Counted from the first letter of the stretch, positions 1-12,192 are shown. The stretch: DNA of 64,000 nucleotides from Nostoc sp. CHAB 5844 (GCF_020829595.1 NZ_JAIVFW010000006.1:1-64000); one strand, 5' to 3'. Program-made: numbers and translations. The notes: a model not told the origin generated them from the letters alone.

Positions 1-408
1 CAGCTCAAGACTAATCGTCTAGGATTTACGGGAGAATGGGTTGAGCCAAAATTATTAACTATTTATACAGTGGATGAGCATGGTAAAAAAATTAGAACAT
101 CAACTCTACCTATTACCAATGATGGGACATATTTAGGTGATGGAGAGTTTCTCAAAATTCAAGAGATGTATCTAGTTAATTTAGGGATAAGCCAAGCTAA
201 ACAGGTTTTGTTAGTTGCTGATGGTGCTGAGTGGATTTGGAAACATATTCCGCCTCTATTAGAGAAAATAAAATGCCCCCCTGCCACTTATAAGCTATTA
301 GACTTTTATCACGCTGCTTCTCATTTACAAGACTTTGCAGATGCGGCTTTTACTACAGATGATCAGCGTCAATCTTGGTTGAAAAAAGCTCGAAAAACTT
401 TAAACAAA

Positions 409-426
<18 letters not shown>
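1..426 (+). pseudogene. ISKra4-type transposase fragment (cut by window start, 3' truncated)
   Basis: The reading frame is open from base 1, so the gene begins upstream of the window. The visible part reads like the middle of a cyanobacterial ISKra4-type transposase: a VADGAEWIWKHIPP stretch (about codons 75-90) and a DFYHAASHL stretch (about 101-110), which in this family belong to the DDE catalytic domain. The frame stops at 424-426, where the sequence passes abruptly into an unrelated gene fragment, so the C-terminal third is missing. No terminal inverted repeat is recognisable at the break. The family call is from recalled sequence pattern; inactivity is inferred from the truncation. Confidence 0.7.
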
Positions 427-3205
<2,779 letters not shown>

Positions 3206-3421
3206 TCGGGAAGATGTTGTCTTCCTCCTGGAGATTTAAATAAAAGATGAAAGCTAGGAAGGCGGCCCAATCAGGGCATTTGTGAGAGGTTAAGATAATT
3301 GCACTAATATCTGCGAGGGTGCAGGAAAAGGAGACAAATCCAGCGATTGAGACTGGCTTTCGTATGGATTTGACTACTCCTAAGTCTTGATTTTCTTTGG
3401 CATCGAAATACTGAACAGGGT

Positions 3422-3526
3422 CAAGAGCTATTGGTTGCGATCGCTGTCTTAGCTGATACAGGAACTTCCCTATTGGTGACTGCAAATGGAATGCGGCTGT
3501 TTAAAACCAAAACTTTTAAAAATTAA
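3422..3526 (+). pseudogene. C-terminal remnant of a heavy-metal P-type ATPase
   Basis: One frame ending at the TAA at 3524-3526 reads AVLADTGTSLLVTANGMRLF followed by a short basic tail, which matches the conserved last transmembrane helix and end of CadA/ZntA-type metal-transporting P1B ATPases. Nothing of the phosphorylation (DKTGT) or ATP-binding domains is present upstream. It is a relic of about 35 codons in the 370-base gap between rph and parB, showing that a metal-resistance gene was once here. Confidence 0.5.
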
Positions 3527-3576
3527 ACAAGCATTTTTTAGATGTCACCTGAACTGACTGAAATTATCAAGTCGAG

Positions 3577-4524
3577 CTAAGAAGCATCCTCCTTTTTTTC
3601 TTCTAAAAGTGCTTCAATTTGGTCAAAAAGACGATTAACTTTTTTTACTTTTTTCTCGTCATCCCAGATTTTGCTCTTAAGCAGTGATTTGTATATTTTG
3701 CTTGCTCTTTCTTTATTTTGTTGCTGGGGAGACTGCGGCTTGTTTTCTGATTGAATTTGGAGAATATCCCCCACTAGCTCTTTGATTGCAGATAATGACA
3801 GATTTTCTTCAATAGCTTTTTTTAAAATATTTTGCCGCTTTTCATTATCCTTGACACGTGCAATCACTTGTGCTTTTGTGTACTCGATTTGACCCTTTTC
3901 AAGGGTGATTTGGATATCTTGAGGAAGTTTGAGTAGAGGAAGGCGGTTGGATACAAACGATTCCCAAGATATCTTGCCTATCTGGAGGAATATTGTTTGT
4001 ATAACAAGTGCTTCTTCACTAACCATAACGTTATGGTTAGAATTTCCTTTTGTCTCATTATTCATCTGATATAAAAGAGAGACTACCGCTTCTTGGTCAA
4101 TATCGAGTTCTTCGGCAAGTAGTTCGAGAATTCCGATAGTTTCCTCATAAGCGTTGAGGTCTTCCCTTTGGAGATTTTCAACTAAGCGGAGTTTGCGAGC
4201 TTTTTTTTCGTTACACTCAATGATGGTTACAGAAATTTCTTCAACTCCTGCAATTTCACAGGCTTTGAGACGGCGTTCACCAGCGATAAGTTCGTACTTG
4301 TCTTCCTCATTCTTTCTGACGACTATAGGTTCTAGTAACCCCACTTCCTTAATACTGTCGGCGAGCGATTTGAGTTTTACAGGATCAAAATAGCGACGGG
4401 GCTGACTCGGCGGAAGGATGATTTGGGATAAAGGTAAAGTGGAATCGGATAAGGATTGTTCTTCTTCGTCTCCAAATAAATTATCGAGTCCGGTGAGTTT
4501 TTCTAGTTCGCGTTTTTGGCTCAT
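3577..4524 (-). CDS. parB: ParB/RepB/Spo0J-family partition protein
   Basis: 315 aa. The N-terminal ParB/sulfiredoxin-like domain spans about 30-120 with PSQPRRYFDPVKLKSLADSI, an IAGERRLKA box and ENLQREDLNAYEE; in chromosomal ParBs these boxes bind CTP. A helix-turn-helix region follows (about 125-235), then a charged, Lys/Glu-rich tail that probably dimerises. Partner of the ParA gene just upstream: the ATG of parB overlaps the parA stop in an ATGA, so the two are translationally coupled. Family role is segregation of a replicon by binding parS. The divergent central part and the accessory surroundings point to a plasmid- or island-type system rather than the main chromosomal one. No classical parS palindrome was recognised nearby. 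Confidence 0.88.
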   Translation of the reverse strand: MSQKRELEKLTGLDNLFGDEEEQSLSDSTLPLSQIILPPSQPRRYFDPVKLKSLADSIKEVGLLEPIVVRKNEEDKYELIAGERRLKACEIAGVEEISVTIIECNEKKARKLRLVENLQREDLNAYEETIGILELLAEELDIDQEAVVSLLYQMNNETKGNSNHNVMVSEEALVIQTIFLQIGKISWESFVSNRLPLLKLPQDIQITLEKGQIEYTKAQVIARVKDNEKRQNILKKAIEENLSLSAIKELVGDILQIQSENKPQSPQQQNKERASKIYKSLLKSKIWDDEKKVKKVNRLFDQIEALLEEKKEDAS

Positions 4525-5291
4525 AGTTGAGTGATGTATTGTGTAATTTCTTCGAGTGTGCTAACTGCGGGGTGGTTTTTCTTATGGAGTGCAAGTGGTA
4601 GATGTGCCTGGGTTGCGTCAGGAAAAGCTGTTGATTTAGGAATTGGAGCAGTAACGTGTATGCGTCCTTCAACCTGTTGTTTAATTTCTTCTAGTATTCC
4701 TGTATCTTGAAGATTACGATTATCGTATTTGGTTGGAATTATACAGGCAATTTGTAGTTTCTGGTGTCCTCCTTTTTTGAGCCGGGCGATTGTTTCTAGT
4801 AGTTGGTTGGTGCCAAGATAGCACTTATACTGTGTTTCAACAGGAATAATAACGTGTGAAGCAGCTACTAAGCTCATAATGCTTAGTATTCCTAGAGAAG
4901 GCGGACAATCAATCAAAATATAGTCATACTGGTCAAGTACATTTGAGAGTGCAAACTTGAGCCGTTGACGGTTATCGATGGTCAGGTCATGGAAAATCTT
5001 TTGCTCTGTACCTGCTAATTGGATATTTGTTGGTACAAGGTGCATTCCGTGAATCGGTTTTTCCCAAATATACAGCGGAGTTTCTTCAGCGATCGCACTA
5101 TAAATAGTTTGCTCAGTTTTAAGCTTAATTTCGCCTAATCCCATAAAGGCTGTTAGCGATGCCTGTGGGTCCATATCTATAAGCAGTACACAGTGTTTTT
5201 GGGCTAGGTGGTATCCAAGATTGTGTGTAATTGTCGTTTTAGCAGCACCACCTGACTGATTAAAAGTTGCGATTATTTTGGTTGATGACAT
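4521..5291 (-). CDS. parA: ParA/Soj-family ATPase
   Basis: 256 aa from ATG 5291 (MSSTKIIATFNQSGGAAKTT). An in-frame extension to 5366 exists but would read through the tandem repeat just upstream. The P-loop reads SGGAAKTT rather than KGGxGKTT: the signature lysine of deviant Walker A boxes is Ser and the fifth position is Ala, a variant seen in cyanobacterial plasmid-type ParA proteins. LLIDMDPQASLT (Walker A') and DYILIDCPPSLGILS (Walker B) are present. It probably forms the ATP-driven gradient that moves ParB-bound DNA. It is followed by parB with a 4-base overlap. The two 20-bp repeats directly before the start are a likely operator. Confidence 0.88.
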   Translation of the reverse strand: MSSTKIIATFNQSGGAAKTTITHNLGYHLAQKHCVLLIDMDPQASLTAFMGLGEIKLKTEQTIYSAIAEETPLYIWEKPIHGMHLVPTNIQLAGTEQKIFHDLTIDNRQRLKFALSNVLDQYDYILIDCPPSLGILSIMSLVAASHVIIPVETQYKCYLGTNQLLETIARLKKGGHQKLQIACIIPTKYDNRNLQDTGILEEIKQQVEGRIHVTAPIPKSTAFPDATQAHLPLALHKKNHPAVSTLEEITQYITQL

Positions 5292-5296
5292 GTACA

Positions 5297-5336
5297 TAGG
5301 TAATAAGGTTCTTAAGTAGGTAATAAGGTTCTTAAG
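5297..5336 (+). repeat. Two tandem 20-bp repeats upstream of parA
   Basis: The unit taggtaataaggttcttaag occurs twice, back to back and identical, starting 6 bases from the parA ATG (parA is on the minus strand). Each unit contains the palindrome CTTAAG. The position fits an operator through which ParA or ParB autoregulates, or a partition site. Tandem sites upstream of parA are known in plasmid partition loci; the function here is inference. Confidence 0.75.
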
Positions 5337-5366
5337 TAGAGAATGCGATTCTTTACTGACTGTCAC

Positions 5367-5879
5367 ACGTCCCTGGAACCCTTACCAGATTGAAAGTATT
5401 ATATTCCCGAGGTGTTACGGGATTACGAACAAAGAACAAGCCAAGCTCAGGTCAACATACTCAAAGTAGAGTTACGCTCGAATTTATCACAAACCCGCCA
5501 AAAATATCAAAAATGCAGACTATTTGCCACACAATAGTTGCATTACACTGTGGTTTAGAAACGAGAGAGTTTTAGAAATTGGGAAAAGTATAGCTAGACA
5601 AAGCTTTAGGTTTTCGATTAAGAAGAAAATGTTTAAACCTGCACCACCCGTGACATATTAAGAAAAAGTGCATTTTGTCAATCAGCTAAAATACTCAAAA
5701 AGCTGTTAATAAAAATGATAATCGTAGCAGGGGGGGTGGGGTTAGCAAAGGGTAGCTCATTCAGCACTTGCAAGAACTTTAGCGATGAAGGCACTTGCCG
5801 TTCAAACCGCCACAAATGGCGGCGCTCAACACAGCTTGACTAACATAAACTGTTAGAGAGAGAAGAAGGATTGAACTGA
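5367..5879. other. Gene-free spacer between parA and katG, with hairpin
   Basis: No convincing gene. A perfect stem-loop (CCGCCA, loop CAAA, TGGCGG; 5807-5822) lies about 57 bases before the katG start and is probably in its 5' leader. A G-run occurs at about 5731-5743. The divergent promoters of parA and katG should lie here. A purine-rich AGAAGAAGGA (5861-5870) is the katG ribosome binding site. Confidence 0.5.
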
Positions 5880-8189
5880 ATGAATAACAGCCCCATGAAC
5901 AACAACCCTGCCACCCCTGCTGCACAATGTCCCTTCCGGGGAACCCGCATTGGCGGCGCGCTCGGCTCCAAGCCGCAAGTCGATGATTGGTGGCCGAACC
6001 GACTTCAGGTCGAACTGCTTCACCAAAATTTGCCCCAAGCTAACCCACTGCGAGATTTCGATTACAAAGGAGCCTTCGCGAAGCTTGACTTTGAACAGTT
6101 GAAGAGCGATATCAAAGCGCTGCTGACCGATTCCAAGGACTGGTGGCCCGCCGACTATGGGAATTATGGACCTCAAATGATTCGCATGGCGTGGCACTCA
6201 GCAGGCACCTACCGGATCGCGGACGGTCGGGGTGGAGCGAGTCAGGGCATGCAACGCTTCGCACCCATCAATTCGTGGTGGGATAATGGAAACACAGATA
6301 AATCACGACGGCTGCTCTGGCCCATCAAGCAGAAATATGGTGCGGCACTAAGCTGGGCTGATCTGATGGTTCTGGCGGGCAACTGCGCGCTTGAAATCAT
6401 GGGCTTTAAGACCTTCGGTTTTGGTGGCGGTCGCATGGATGCCTGGGAGGCGGATCGCGCGACATACTGGGGACCCGAATTCTGGAACGGCGATTCGGTT
6501 GACGATGTTAAGGAACACCCTGGTCATCCTGATGAGATGGTCACTCGCACGATTCGGTGGGTTGGGAAACCGAACGAGCAATACTACGACCTTGAGAACC
6601 CGCTAGCGGCTTCGCACCAAGCGCTAATTTACGTCAATCCAGAGGGTCCAAACGCTGAGGGCGACCCCTATGGCTCGGCGCGAGACATTCGCGAGACGTT
6701 TGCGCGGATGGGCATGAATGACGAAGAGACTGTCGCGCTGATTGCAGGCGGTCATGCCTTTGGCAAAAGTCATGGCATGGTTTCGCCGGACAAGATCGGT
6801 CCAGCGCCGGAAGCTGCGCCGATTCAAGCGATGGGCTTGGGGTGGCAGAACCCTGAAGGCACTGGGTTTGCCGAATATACGATGACGAACGGGATTGAAG
6901 GATCGTGGACTCCAAACCCAACCCAGTGGGACAACAGTTACCTCACCAATCTTTTTAAGTACGACTGGGAACAAACAAAGAGTCCAGTAGGTGCGATTCA
7001 GTGGAAGCCAAGCAATCCTGATGCGCCGAAGACACCGGATGCTCATCTGCTGGGTGTTGATCACCCGTTAATGATGATGACTTCGGACATTGCGTTGAAG
7101 GTCGATTCGACCTATCACGAGATCTGTCAGCGCTTCTTGGGTGACTTCGATTACTTCAGCGATGCGTTCGCGCGCGCCTGGTATAAGCTGATCCATCGAG
7201 ACATGGGTCCGAAAACGCGCTATCTTGGACCGGAAATCCCAGAGGAAGATCTGATCTGGCAAGATCCAATTCCGGCACTGGATCATGATGTCGTTGATGC
7301 CGCCGATATCAATTCGCTTAAGGATCAGATTTTAGCGAGTGGACTCTCTGTTTCGGCGCTCGTGTCAGCCGCTTGGGCAGCGGCATCGAGTCACCGCCAT
7401 TCCGACAAGCGCGGCGGCGCAAATGGGGCGCGCGTTCGCCTCAATCCCCAGAAAGACTGGGAAATGAACCGCCCGCAAGAACTCGGCGAGGTGCTATCGA
7501 CTCTTGGGCGAATTCAGGCGGAGTTTGACGGCGCTCAGTCGGGCAACAAAAAAATCTCGATCGCAGACCTGATCGTCCTCGGTGGTTGTGCTGCGGTCGA
7601 GAAGGCTGCACAAGAGGCTGGGCTTGCTGTTGCCGTCCCGTTTACTCCGGGGCGGATGGATACGACTCAGGAGCTGACAGATGTTGAAAGCTTTGAGTTT
7701 CTGAAGCCAGTTTCGGACGGTTTCAGAAATTATCACAATGAGGCGGTTGGCTATAAGGTGAAGCCGGAGCGGATCTTCCTCGATCGGGCGCAGCTCCTCA
7801 CGCTGACCGCGCCCGAATGGACGGTTCTGGTCGGCGGACTTCGCGCGCTCGATCAGAATTGGGACTATTCAAAGCACGGTAGCTTCACTGACCGACCGGG
7901 TGTCTTGACCAATGACTTTTTCCGTGTCCTGACAAGTATGGACTACGAGTGGAAGCCTGCTGACCATCGCGAGATGTTTTTTGATATCTGCGATCGCGAA
8001 ACCGGTGCAGCGAAGTTCACCGCAACCCGCTGCGATCTCATCTTCGGCTCGAACGCCCAACTGCGTCAGATTGCTGAAGTCTATGGCGCTGATGACGGTC
8101 ACGAGCGGATGGTCAAAGACTTCGTCGCAGCCTGGAACAAGGTGATGATGCTCGATCGCTTCGACGTTCCCGCTGAACAGACCCGCTAA
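5880..8189 (+). CDS. katG: Catalase-peroxidase KatG
   Basis: 769 aa, full length for a bifunctional haem catalase-peroxidase that breaks down H2O2. The N-terminal haem domain carries the distal Arg102-Trp105-His106 site ([11 protein letters not shown]) and the proximal haem ligand His292 ([11 protein letters not shown]). The residues of the Met-Tyr-Trp adduct needed for catalase activity are all present: Trp105, Tyr251 ([12 protein letters not shown]) and Met277 (FARMGMND). The C-terminal duplicated domain (about 450-769) is complete. The gene is visibly richer in G+C than its neighbours and lies in a mosaic block, so it was probably acquired. Start ATG 5880 has an AAGGA 10 bases upstream. 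No adjacent regulator gene is present. Confidence 0.96.
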   Translation: MNNSPMNNNPATPAAQCPFRGTRIGGALGSKPQVDDWWPNRLQVELLHQNLPQANPLRDFDYKGAFAKLDFEQLKSDIKALLTDSKDWWPADYGNYGPQMIRMAWHSAGTYRIADGRGGASQGMQRFAPINSWWDNGNTDKSRRLLWPIKQKYGAALSWADLMVLAGNCALEIMGFKTFGFGGGRMDAWEADRATYWGPEFWNGDSVDDVKEHPGHPDEMVTRTIRWVGKPNEQYYDLENPLAASHQALIYVNPEGPNAEGDPYGSARDIRETFARMGMNDEETVALIAGGHAFGKSHGMVSPDKIGPAPEAAPIQAMGLGWQNPEGTGFAEYTMTNGIEGSWTPNPTQWDNSYLTNLFKYDWEQTKSPVGAIQWKPSNPDAPKTPDAHLLGVDHPLMMMTSDIALKVDSTYHEICQRFLGDFDYFSDAFARAWYKLIHRDMGPKTRYLGPEIPEEDLIWQDPIPALDHDVVDAADINSLKDQILASGLSVSALVSAAWAAASSHRHSDKRGGANGARVRLNPQKDWEMNRPQELGEVLSTLGRIQAEFDGAQSGNKKISIADLIVLGGCAAVEKAAQEAGLAVAVPFTPGRMDTTQELTDVESFEFLKPVSDGFRNYHNEAVGYKVKPERIFLDRAQLLTLTAPEWTVLVGGLRALDQNWDYSKHGSFTDRPGVLTNDFFRVLTSMDYEWKPADHREMFFDICDRETGAAKFTATRCDLIFGSNAQLRQIAEVYGADDGHERMVKDFVAAWNKVMMLDRFDVPAEQTR

Positions 8190-8250
8190 AGTCTTGAGCG
8201 CTCAACACGCCCGAACTCCACGGGTGTATCGCTGCGCTTTGAAGAACTCA

Positions 8251-8279
8251 CCGTGGATAAGAACGCTGCTTATCCACGG
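8251..8279 (+). terminator. Stem-loop downstream of katG
   Basis: CCGTGGATAAG and CTTATCCACGG form a perfect 11-bp stem with a 7-base loop, 61 bases after the katG stop. There is no U-run directly after it, so it is either a processed 3' end or a non-classical terminator. A second short stem (AACGAGA/TCTCGTT, loop TTA) follows at 8316-8332. Confidence 0.5.
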
Positions 8280-8418
8280 CAAGAGGAACCTTGCGCTTTG
8301 GATTAAAGCAATACGAACGAGATTATCTCGTTTGTCACTTAAAAGTTTTTGCGACCTAACGCCGTTGGACTGAAGCACTGCGATCGCACTTAGATTCAAT
8401 TCTAAAAAGGTAGTTGAA

Positions 8419-8463
8419 ATGAAAATTGGATTTATTGGTTTAGGCAATATGCTTAACGGGTGA
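8419..8463 (+). pseudogene. 5' end of an NAD(P)-binding oxidoreductase gene, broken by an IS
   Basis: ATG 8419 opens a frame MKIGFIGLGNML, the beta1-loop-alphaA nucleotide-binding start (GxGxxx) typical of ProC-like, NADP-dependent F420-reductase-like or 6-phosphogluconate-dehydrogenase-like proteins. After 12 codons it runs into the insertion sequence and stops at 8461-8463 within the IS end. No continuation is seen beyond the right end of the IS, so the rest of the gene has been lost. The exact family cannot be decided from 12 residues. Confidence 0.5.
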
Positions 8464-9360
8464 CAACAGGGCTACACAGATTGTTTCATAAGGGATAGAG
8501 CCTGAAAACCACGTTGAAAAAAGAGGCGTTTGTGAGGCTTGAGAGCCATTAACAAGAAAGCTAAATCAGCCCATAATTCCATAGCATAGATCCTTGGACA
8601 TACCTGGCTTAAATCCTTGGTCTTTGAGTACTTGATATTCTTGTCCTGGGGTTTCCTGGAAGTGAAGGTCTTTTTTCTGACGTAAAGCAAAGTATACTCC
8701 TTGCTCATCAAGCCATTTAGCCAGTTTTGGACTATGAAATTCTCTGTCTGCTAACACCACAATCCGACATTTTTTCAACAACCTTACTGCCGTATTGATC
8801 AATCTCTTTTGCGTTTGTAAATTACTGTTTCCCACCTGATTTAATGTTTCCCAATACAGTGGTAAGGCGTGGGTTCCCCAGACCAATGTCACCATAAATA
8901 TATTCCGTCCCTTCCATTGAGTGCGGTCGAGTGCAATCATCCAATAACCAAACTTTTGATGTTTTTGTTTCTGTAAATACCTTCTTTGTTCTCGATTTAG
9001 TCTGCGTCCTGTTCTCTGTTGTCTAATCCAATATTTGATGAGTGGAAACCACAATAATTTGACGCATAGATTACCGATGATTAAAAATCTTTGTAGGTGG
9101 CGTTTACGACTTTCATATGTAATTGCTGGCGGAAATAAACTGGCTAATGTTGATAGTTTAACTTGTCGATGCGCTTGTATTAATAGTAACAATATCTCTA
9201 GCGTCAGATACTGTTGTTCTGTCAAATGCTTACGTTCGATTGTTTGATATGATGATGGCAACATTTATTTTTTTTGTTGGGGGTAGTTTCCCCCTATTTT
9301 TTTCCCACTTTATTTTCTCAAACTATTGTCACATCATATCTTCAGCTACCTTGTCACCCG
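8457..9360 (-). mobile_element. Defective IS (IS4-superfamily), 904 bp, with TTAA target duplication
   Basis: The element starts CGGGTGACAA at 8457 and ends TTGTCACCCG at 9360: perfect 10-bp terminal inverted repeats with weaker similarity further in. It is flanked on both sides by TTAA (8453-8456 and 9361-9364), which fits a 4-bp target duplication. It carries one transposase gene on the minus strand, damaged by a deletion. The intact ends could still be recognised by a transposase supplied from another copy. Confidence 0.8.
8472..9264 (-). pseudogene. IS4-superfamily transposase, deleted and frameshifted
   Basis: The first frame (9264 down to 8566, 232 aa) has an N-terminal basic DNA-binding part, the first catalytic Asp in MIALDRTQWKGRN and the second in VVLADREFHSPKLAKWL. 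After KPGMSK the protein runs into an abrupt junction and a stop. The natural C-terminus (MELWADLAFLLMALKPHK... ending at 8472) continues in another frame. The segment that should carry the third catalytic residue (the Glu of the YREG-like motif) is absent, so roughly 100 codons appear to have been deleted. It cannot make an active enzyme. Members of this group are usually about 380-400 aa. Confidence 0.75.
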
Positions 9361-9423
9361 TTAAGAATTTTCATAGATAATGAGAAATGAGCATTACTTG
9401 AGCATCTACACTGAGTATAAATT

Positions 9424-9472
9424 AATGCTCAAAATTAAGCTCTAAATGCTGAAATCTTGGCTTTTGAGCATT
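9424..9472. repeat. Inverted repeat AATGCTCAAAA and TGAGCAT cluster upstream of speY
   Basis: AATGCTCAAAA (9424-9434) and TTTTGAGCATT (9462-9472) are perfect 11-bp arms around a 27-base loop. Further TGAGCAT copies occur in direct orientation between 9387 and 9485. The cluster ends about 80 bases before the speY start and could be an operator or the remains of a repeat; no family was recognised. Confidence 0.5.
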
Positions 9473-9566
9473 AACTGAGCATTTTTGAAAGATAATAAGC
9501 CAAAAGCATTGTTTTTATGTTAATTTGAATACTCGATTCGGCGCGTTTACCGTTCGGGAGTGCAAA

Positions 9567-10742
9567 ATGTCAAAACAGCGTGGTCAAAAAATCGCACCTA
9601 CACCTATACCATCTAACATTGGGTTAGTGGATTTAATCAATAATTACTTCACAGCTTACAACTCAGCACGTTTGCGGGAAGTCTGCCAACTGCTGAGTCA
9701 AGATGTATTTCAAGATGGTGTCACAGTGGGAGTTAGCCTTTCTGGTGCGATGACACCAGCGGGATTTGGGGTTTCTGCACTAGCACCTTTAATTCGCAAC
9801 GGTTTTATTGACTGGATGATTAGCACTGGGGCAAATCTTTACCATGATATGCATTATGGGTTGGGCTTTGAACTATTCGCAGGGAATCCGTTTTTAGATG
9901 ATGTCAAACTGCGAGAGGAAGGCACTATCCGAATTTATGACATTATCTTTGGCTATGATGTGTTGTTGGAAACTGATGCTTTCATCCGCAAGATTTTGCA
10001 AGCAGAACCTTTTCAAAAGCGGATGGGAACAGCGGAATTTCACTATCTTTTAGGTAAGTATGTCCGGGAAGTAGAAAAGCAGTTGGGAGTACAGCATTCT
10101 TGCTTGCTGGCGACAGCTTATGAATGTGGCGTACCGATTTACACGTCCTCACCTGGGGATAGTTCGATTGGGATGAACGTTGCTGCTTTAGCTTTAGAAG
10201 GTTCGCAATTAATCTTAGATCCGGCAATTGATGTGAACGAGACAGCTGCGATCGCCTACAATGCAAGAGTTGGTGATGGTAAAAGTGCAGCAGTAATTCT
10301 TGGTGGTGGTAGTCCCAAAAATTTCTTACTCCAAACTCAACCGCAAATTCATGAGGTACTAGGCTTAGAAGAACGCGGACATGATTTCTTTGTCCAGTTT
10401 ACTGATGCACGTCCTGATACTGGCGGTTTGTCTGGGGCAACTCCATCAGAAGCGGTAAGCTGGGGTAAAATTGACCCAGACGAGTTACCCAGCACAATTG
10501 TTTGTTACACCGATAGTACGATCGCTTTACCGTTAGTCACAGCCTATGTAATGAATCAATGTTCGCCTCGTCCATTAAAGCGGTTGTACGACAAAAGAGA
10601 AGCAATGTTAGCAACATTACAAAAAGATTATCTCGCAGCTAAAACGCAACCATCTGAGAAAGTACCCGCCGCTATGGTTGAAGATGCAGCCCTAGGTGTC
10701 GCAACTTATCCCTGTGGTAGATTGATTCCGAATACTCCGTAA
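9567..10742 (+). CDS. speY: Deoxyhypusine synthase-like protein (probable homospermidine synthase)
   Basis: 391 aa from ATG 9567, preceded by a CGGGAG motif; a TTG 14 codons earlier is less likely. The deoxyhypusine-synthase fold is clear: an NAD-binding region, and [14 protein letters not shown] containing Lys301, aligning with the catalytic lysine that forms the imine with the aminobutyl group. Bacteria have no eIF5A, so bacterial members of this family transfer aminobutyl groups to small polyamines; in cyanobacteria they are annotated as homospermidine biosynthesis protein SpeY. It stands alone between the IS and a repeat cluster. Family certain; product (homospermidine) is inference from the family. 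Confidence 0.85.
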   Translation: MSKQRGQKIAPTPIPSNIGLVDLINNYFTAYNSARLREVCQLLSQDVFQDGVTVGVSLSGAMTPAGFGVSALAPLIRNGFIDWMISTGANLYHDMHYGLGFELFAGNPFLDDVKLREEGTIRIYDIIFGYDVLLETDAFIRKILQAEPFQKRMGTAEFHYLLGKYVREVEKQLGVQHSCLLATAYECGVPIYTSSPGDSSIGMNVAALALEGSQLILDPAIDVNETAAIAYNARVGDGKSAAVILGGGSPKNFLLQTQPQIHEVLGLEERGHDFFVQFTDARPDTGGLSGATPSEAVSWGKIDPDELPSTIVCYTDSTIALPLVTAYVMNQCSPRPLKRLYDKREAMLATLQKDYLAAKTQPSEKVPAAMVEDAALGVATYPCGRLIPNTP

Positions 10743-10789
10743 GTAGTAAGTCATATCGTGTCCGGTGAAAGACTGATCATTAAGGCAGC

Positions 10790-10998
10790 TTCAGGTGCAG
10801 AGGGGCAGGGGAGCCAGTGCGTTGCGGTGAGCAGTCCGTTGGGGAGACATTGCGTTGCGCGGGTTAAGAGCGTTGAAGCAAGTGTCGTCGGCTTTGCCGA
10901 CAGTCACGGAACTGCGTTAGCGCAGCGATCTTCGACGCTCTTGAGCGTCACCCGAAGGGAGGGAACCTCCGTTGTAGCAACTGGCGTGAGCAGAGGGG
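10790..10998. repeat. Dispersed GC-rich cyanobacterial repeat
   Basis: A GC-rich stretch built from blocks such as GCCAGTGCGTTG, TTGGGGAGAC, GTCGTCGGCTTTGCCGAC, GAAGGGAGGGAACCTCC and GTAGCAACTGGCGTGAGC. The same blocks recur at about 13590-13655, 16200-16350, 25860-25960, 26095-26180 and inside the gene at 28950-30266. Open frames through it are artefacts of the repeat. Confidence 0.75.
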
Positions 10999-11067
10999 AG
11001 GGGTTTTTGGGTTCTCTGCATAGATTCGGGAATTATAACTAATTACCCGGACATGATATCAAAAGGT

Positions 11068-11106
11068 AAAAGGCAAAAAATTATCTTCTTTTTACTTTTG
11101 CCTTTT
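11068..11106 (-). terminator. Stem-loop 3' of the sensor/cyclase gene
   Basis: AAAAGGCAAAA and TTTTGCCTTTT form perfect 11-bp arms with a 17-base loop, starting 7 bases after the stop of the minus-strand gene at 11113. Both strands have A/T-rich arms and flanks, compatible with an intrinsic terminator. Confidence 0.5.
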
Positions 11107-11112
11107 TACTTT

Positions 11113-12192
11113 TTACTTTTTCCTTAGCAATAGATAAGTTGTCATTTTCTGTTGATTGGAAATTTCTATTTCACCCTGTGGTTCCAGCAAAAATTTATCA
11201 CGTATTTGTTCGTAAGCGGTTGCGGTGATTTGGATAGTGTCAGCTAAACTTTGGGCTTCGATGCATCTAGCAATATTGATTGTATCTGTTAAACCGATTG
11301 CAGAGACTGTGACTGAGCCAGTGTGAATGCCAATACAAATTTTGAGGTTTTGCTGATTTTCGGTATTAAATGTTGCGATCGCTGTTTGCATCTCTAGTGC
11401 CATTTGCGCTATAGATTGGGCATGATCTTGGCGTGTTGTACGTAATCCACCAATCACTACATAGGCTTCATTGATGGTTTTGATTTTTTCTAAACCGTAG
11501 CGAGTGCAGAGGCGATCAAAAGTTGCAAAAATGGGACTGAGTAAATTCACTAATTGCATCGCACTTCCCAAAGCCGCAATTTCGTTTAAACCGACAATAT
11601 CTGCACATAAAACAGTTACATAAATGACATCTGTGCCTGCTATTTGTGGTTCTAAAGTGTGAGATGTCAGTGCTGGGATTCTGCCCTGCCAGAATTGTAC
11701 TGTTTGTTCTTGCTGTTGCTGTAATGCTGTTTCCAGTGCTACTCGTTGAGTAATGTTGCGAAAGATACCGCGAGTCGCCACTGGCCTACCATTAGCAAAT
11801 TTACAGTTGATATTGCCTTCCAAAAAAACTGTTTCACCATTTTTGGCAATGAAAGCCGCCTTAACTTGTTCTAACTTTTCTCCTGACATTAAACGGTAAA
11901 ACATTTGCCGACAATGTTCTTGAAAATCAGGATGGATAATGTCAAAAACATTCATTTGCTCAACTTCTGCGGCACTGTATCCTAATGTTTTGTACCATGT
12001 TCGATTAACATATAAAAACCGACCATAAGGATTAACAGACTGAATTAAGTCATTAGCATTTTCACAAATATCTCGATATCGTGATTCACTTTCCAATAAC
12101 TCATCTTCTGCTTGTTTGCGTTTCATAAATTGAGCGATTTGACTGCCGACGGAAACCATCATTTGCAATAAATCTGCATCTTTTTGTTGCAC
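11113..12192 (-). CDS. PAS + degenerate nucleotide-cyclase-like domain (3' part of a frameshifted sensor)
   Basis: 359 codons from a GTG; really the downstream part of the gene starting at 13459. It begins with the end of a GAF domain (KDADLLQMMVSVGSQIAQFMKRK), then a PAS domain at about 40-150, then a class III adenylate/guanylate-cyclase-like domain at about 185-355. The first metal-binding Asp is kept (CADIVG), but the second site reads KTINEAYVVIGG where active enzymes have IGDAYM, and the segment between the HTGSV and DTINIA motifs is about ten residues short, with the xFxYDLWG loop lost. The domain is therefore probably a regulatory pseudo-cyclase. It is separated from the upstream part by one extra base in an 8-A run (12202-12209). 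Confidence 0.75.
   Translation of the reverse strand: MQQKDADLLQMMVSVGSQIAQFMKRKQAEDELLESESRYRDICENANDLIQSVNPYGRFLYVNRTWYKTLGYSAAEVEQMNVFDIIHPDFQEHCRQMFYRLMSGEKLEQVKAAFIAKNGETVFLEGNINCKFANGRPVATRGIFRNITQRVALETALQQQQEQTVQFWQGRIPALTSHTLEPQIAGTDVIYVTVLCADIVGLNEIAALGSAMQLVNLLSPIFATFDRLCTRYGLEKIKTINEAYVVIGGLRTTRQDHAQSIAQMALEMQTAIATFNTENQQNLKICIGIHTGSVTVSAIGLTDTINIARCIEAQSLADTIQITATAYEQIRDKFLLEPQGEIEISNQQKMTTYLLLRKK

Noticed and set aside
5297-5336. CRISPR-like repeat
   Set aside because: Only two units, directly adjacent with no spacers; better explained as a tandem operator repeat of parA.
5690-5745. parS site of the ParAB system in the spacer
   Set aside because: No palindrome of the known parS type was found; the G-run here is not palindromic.
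6624-7064. Long open frame antisense to katG
   Set aside because: katG is GC-rich, so antisense frames stay open by composition; the sense protein is a complete, well-conserved enzyme and the antisense product shows no family features.
10758-11042. Possible small gene after speY
   Set aside because: The frame consists of the dispersed GC-rich repeat that also occurs at 13.6, 16.2, 25.9 and 26.1 kb in other contexts.
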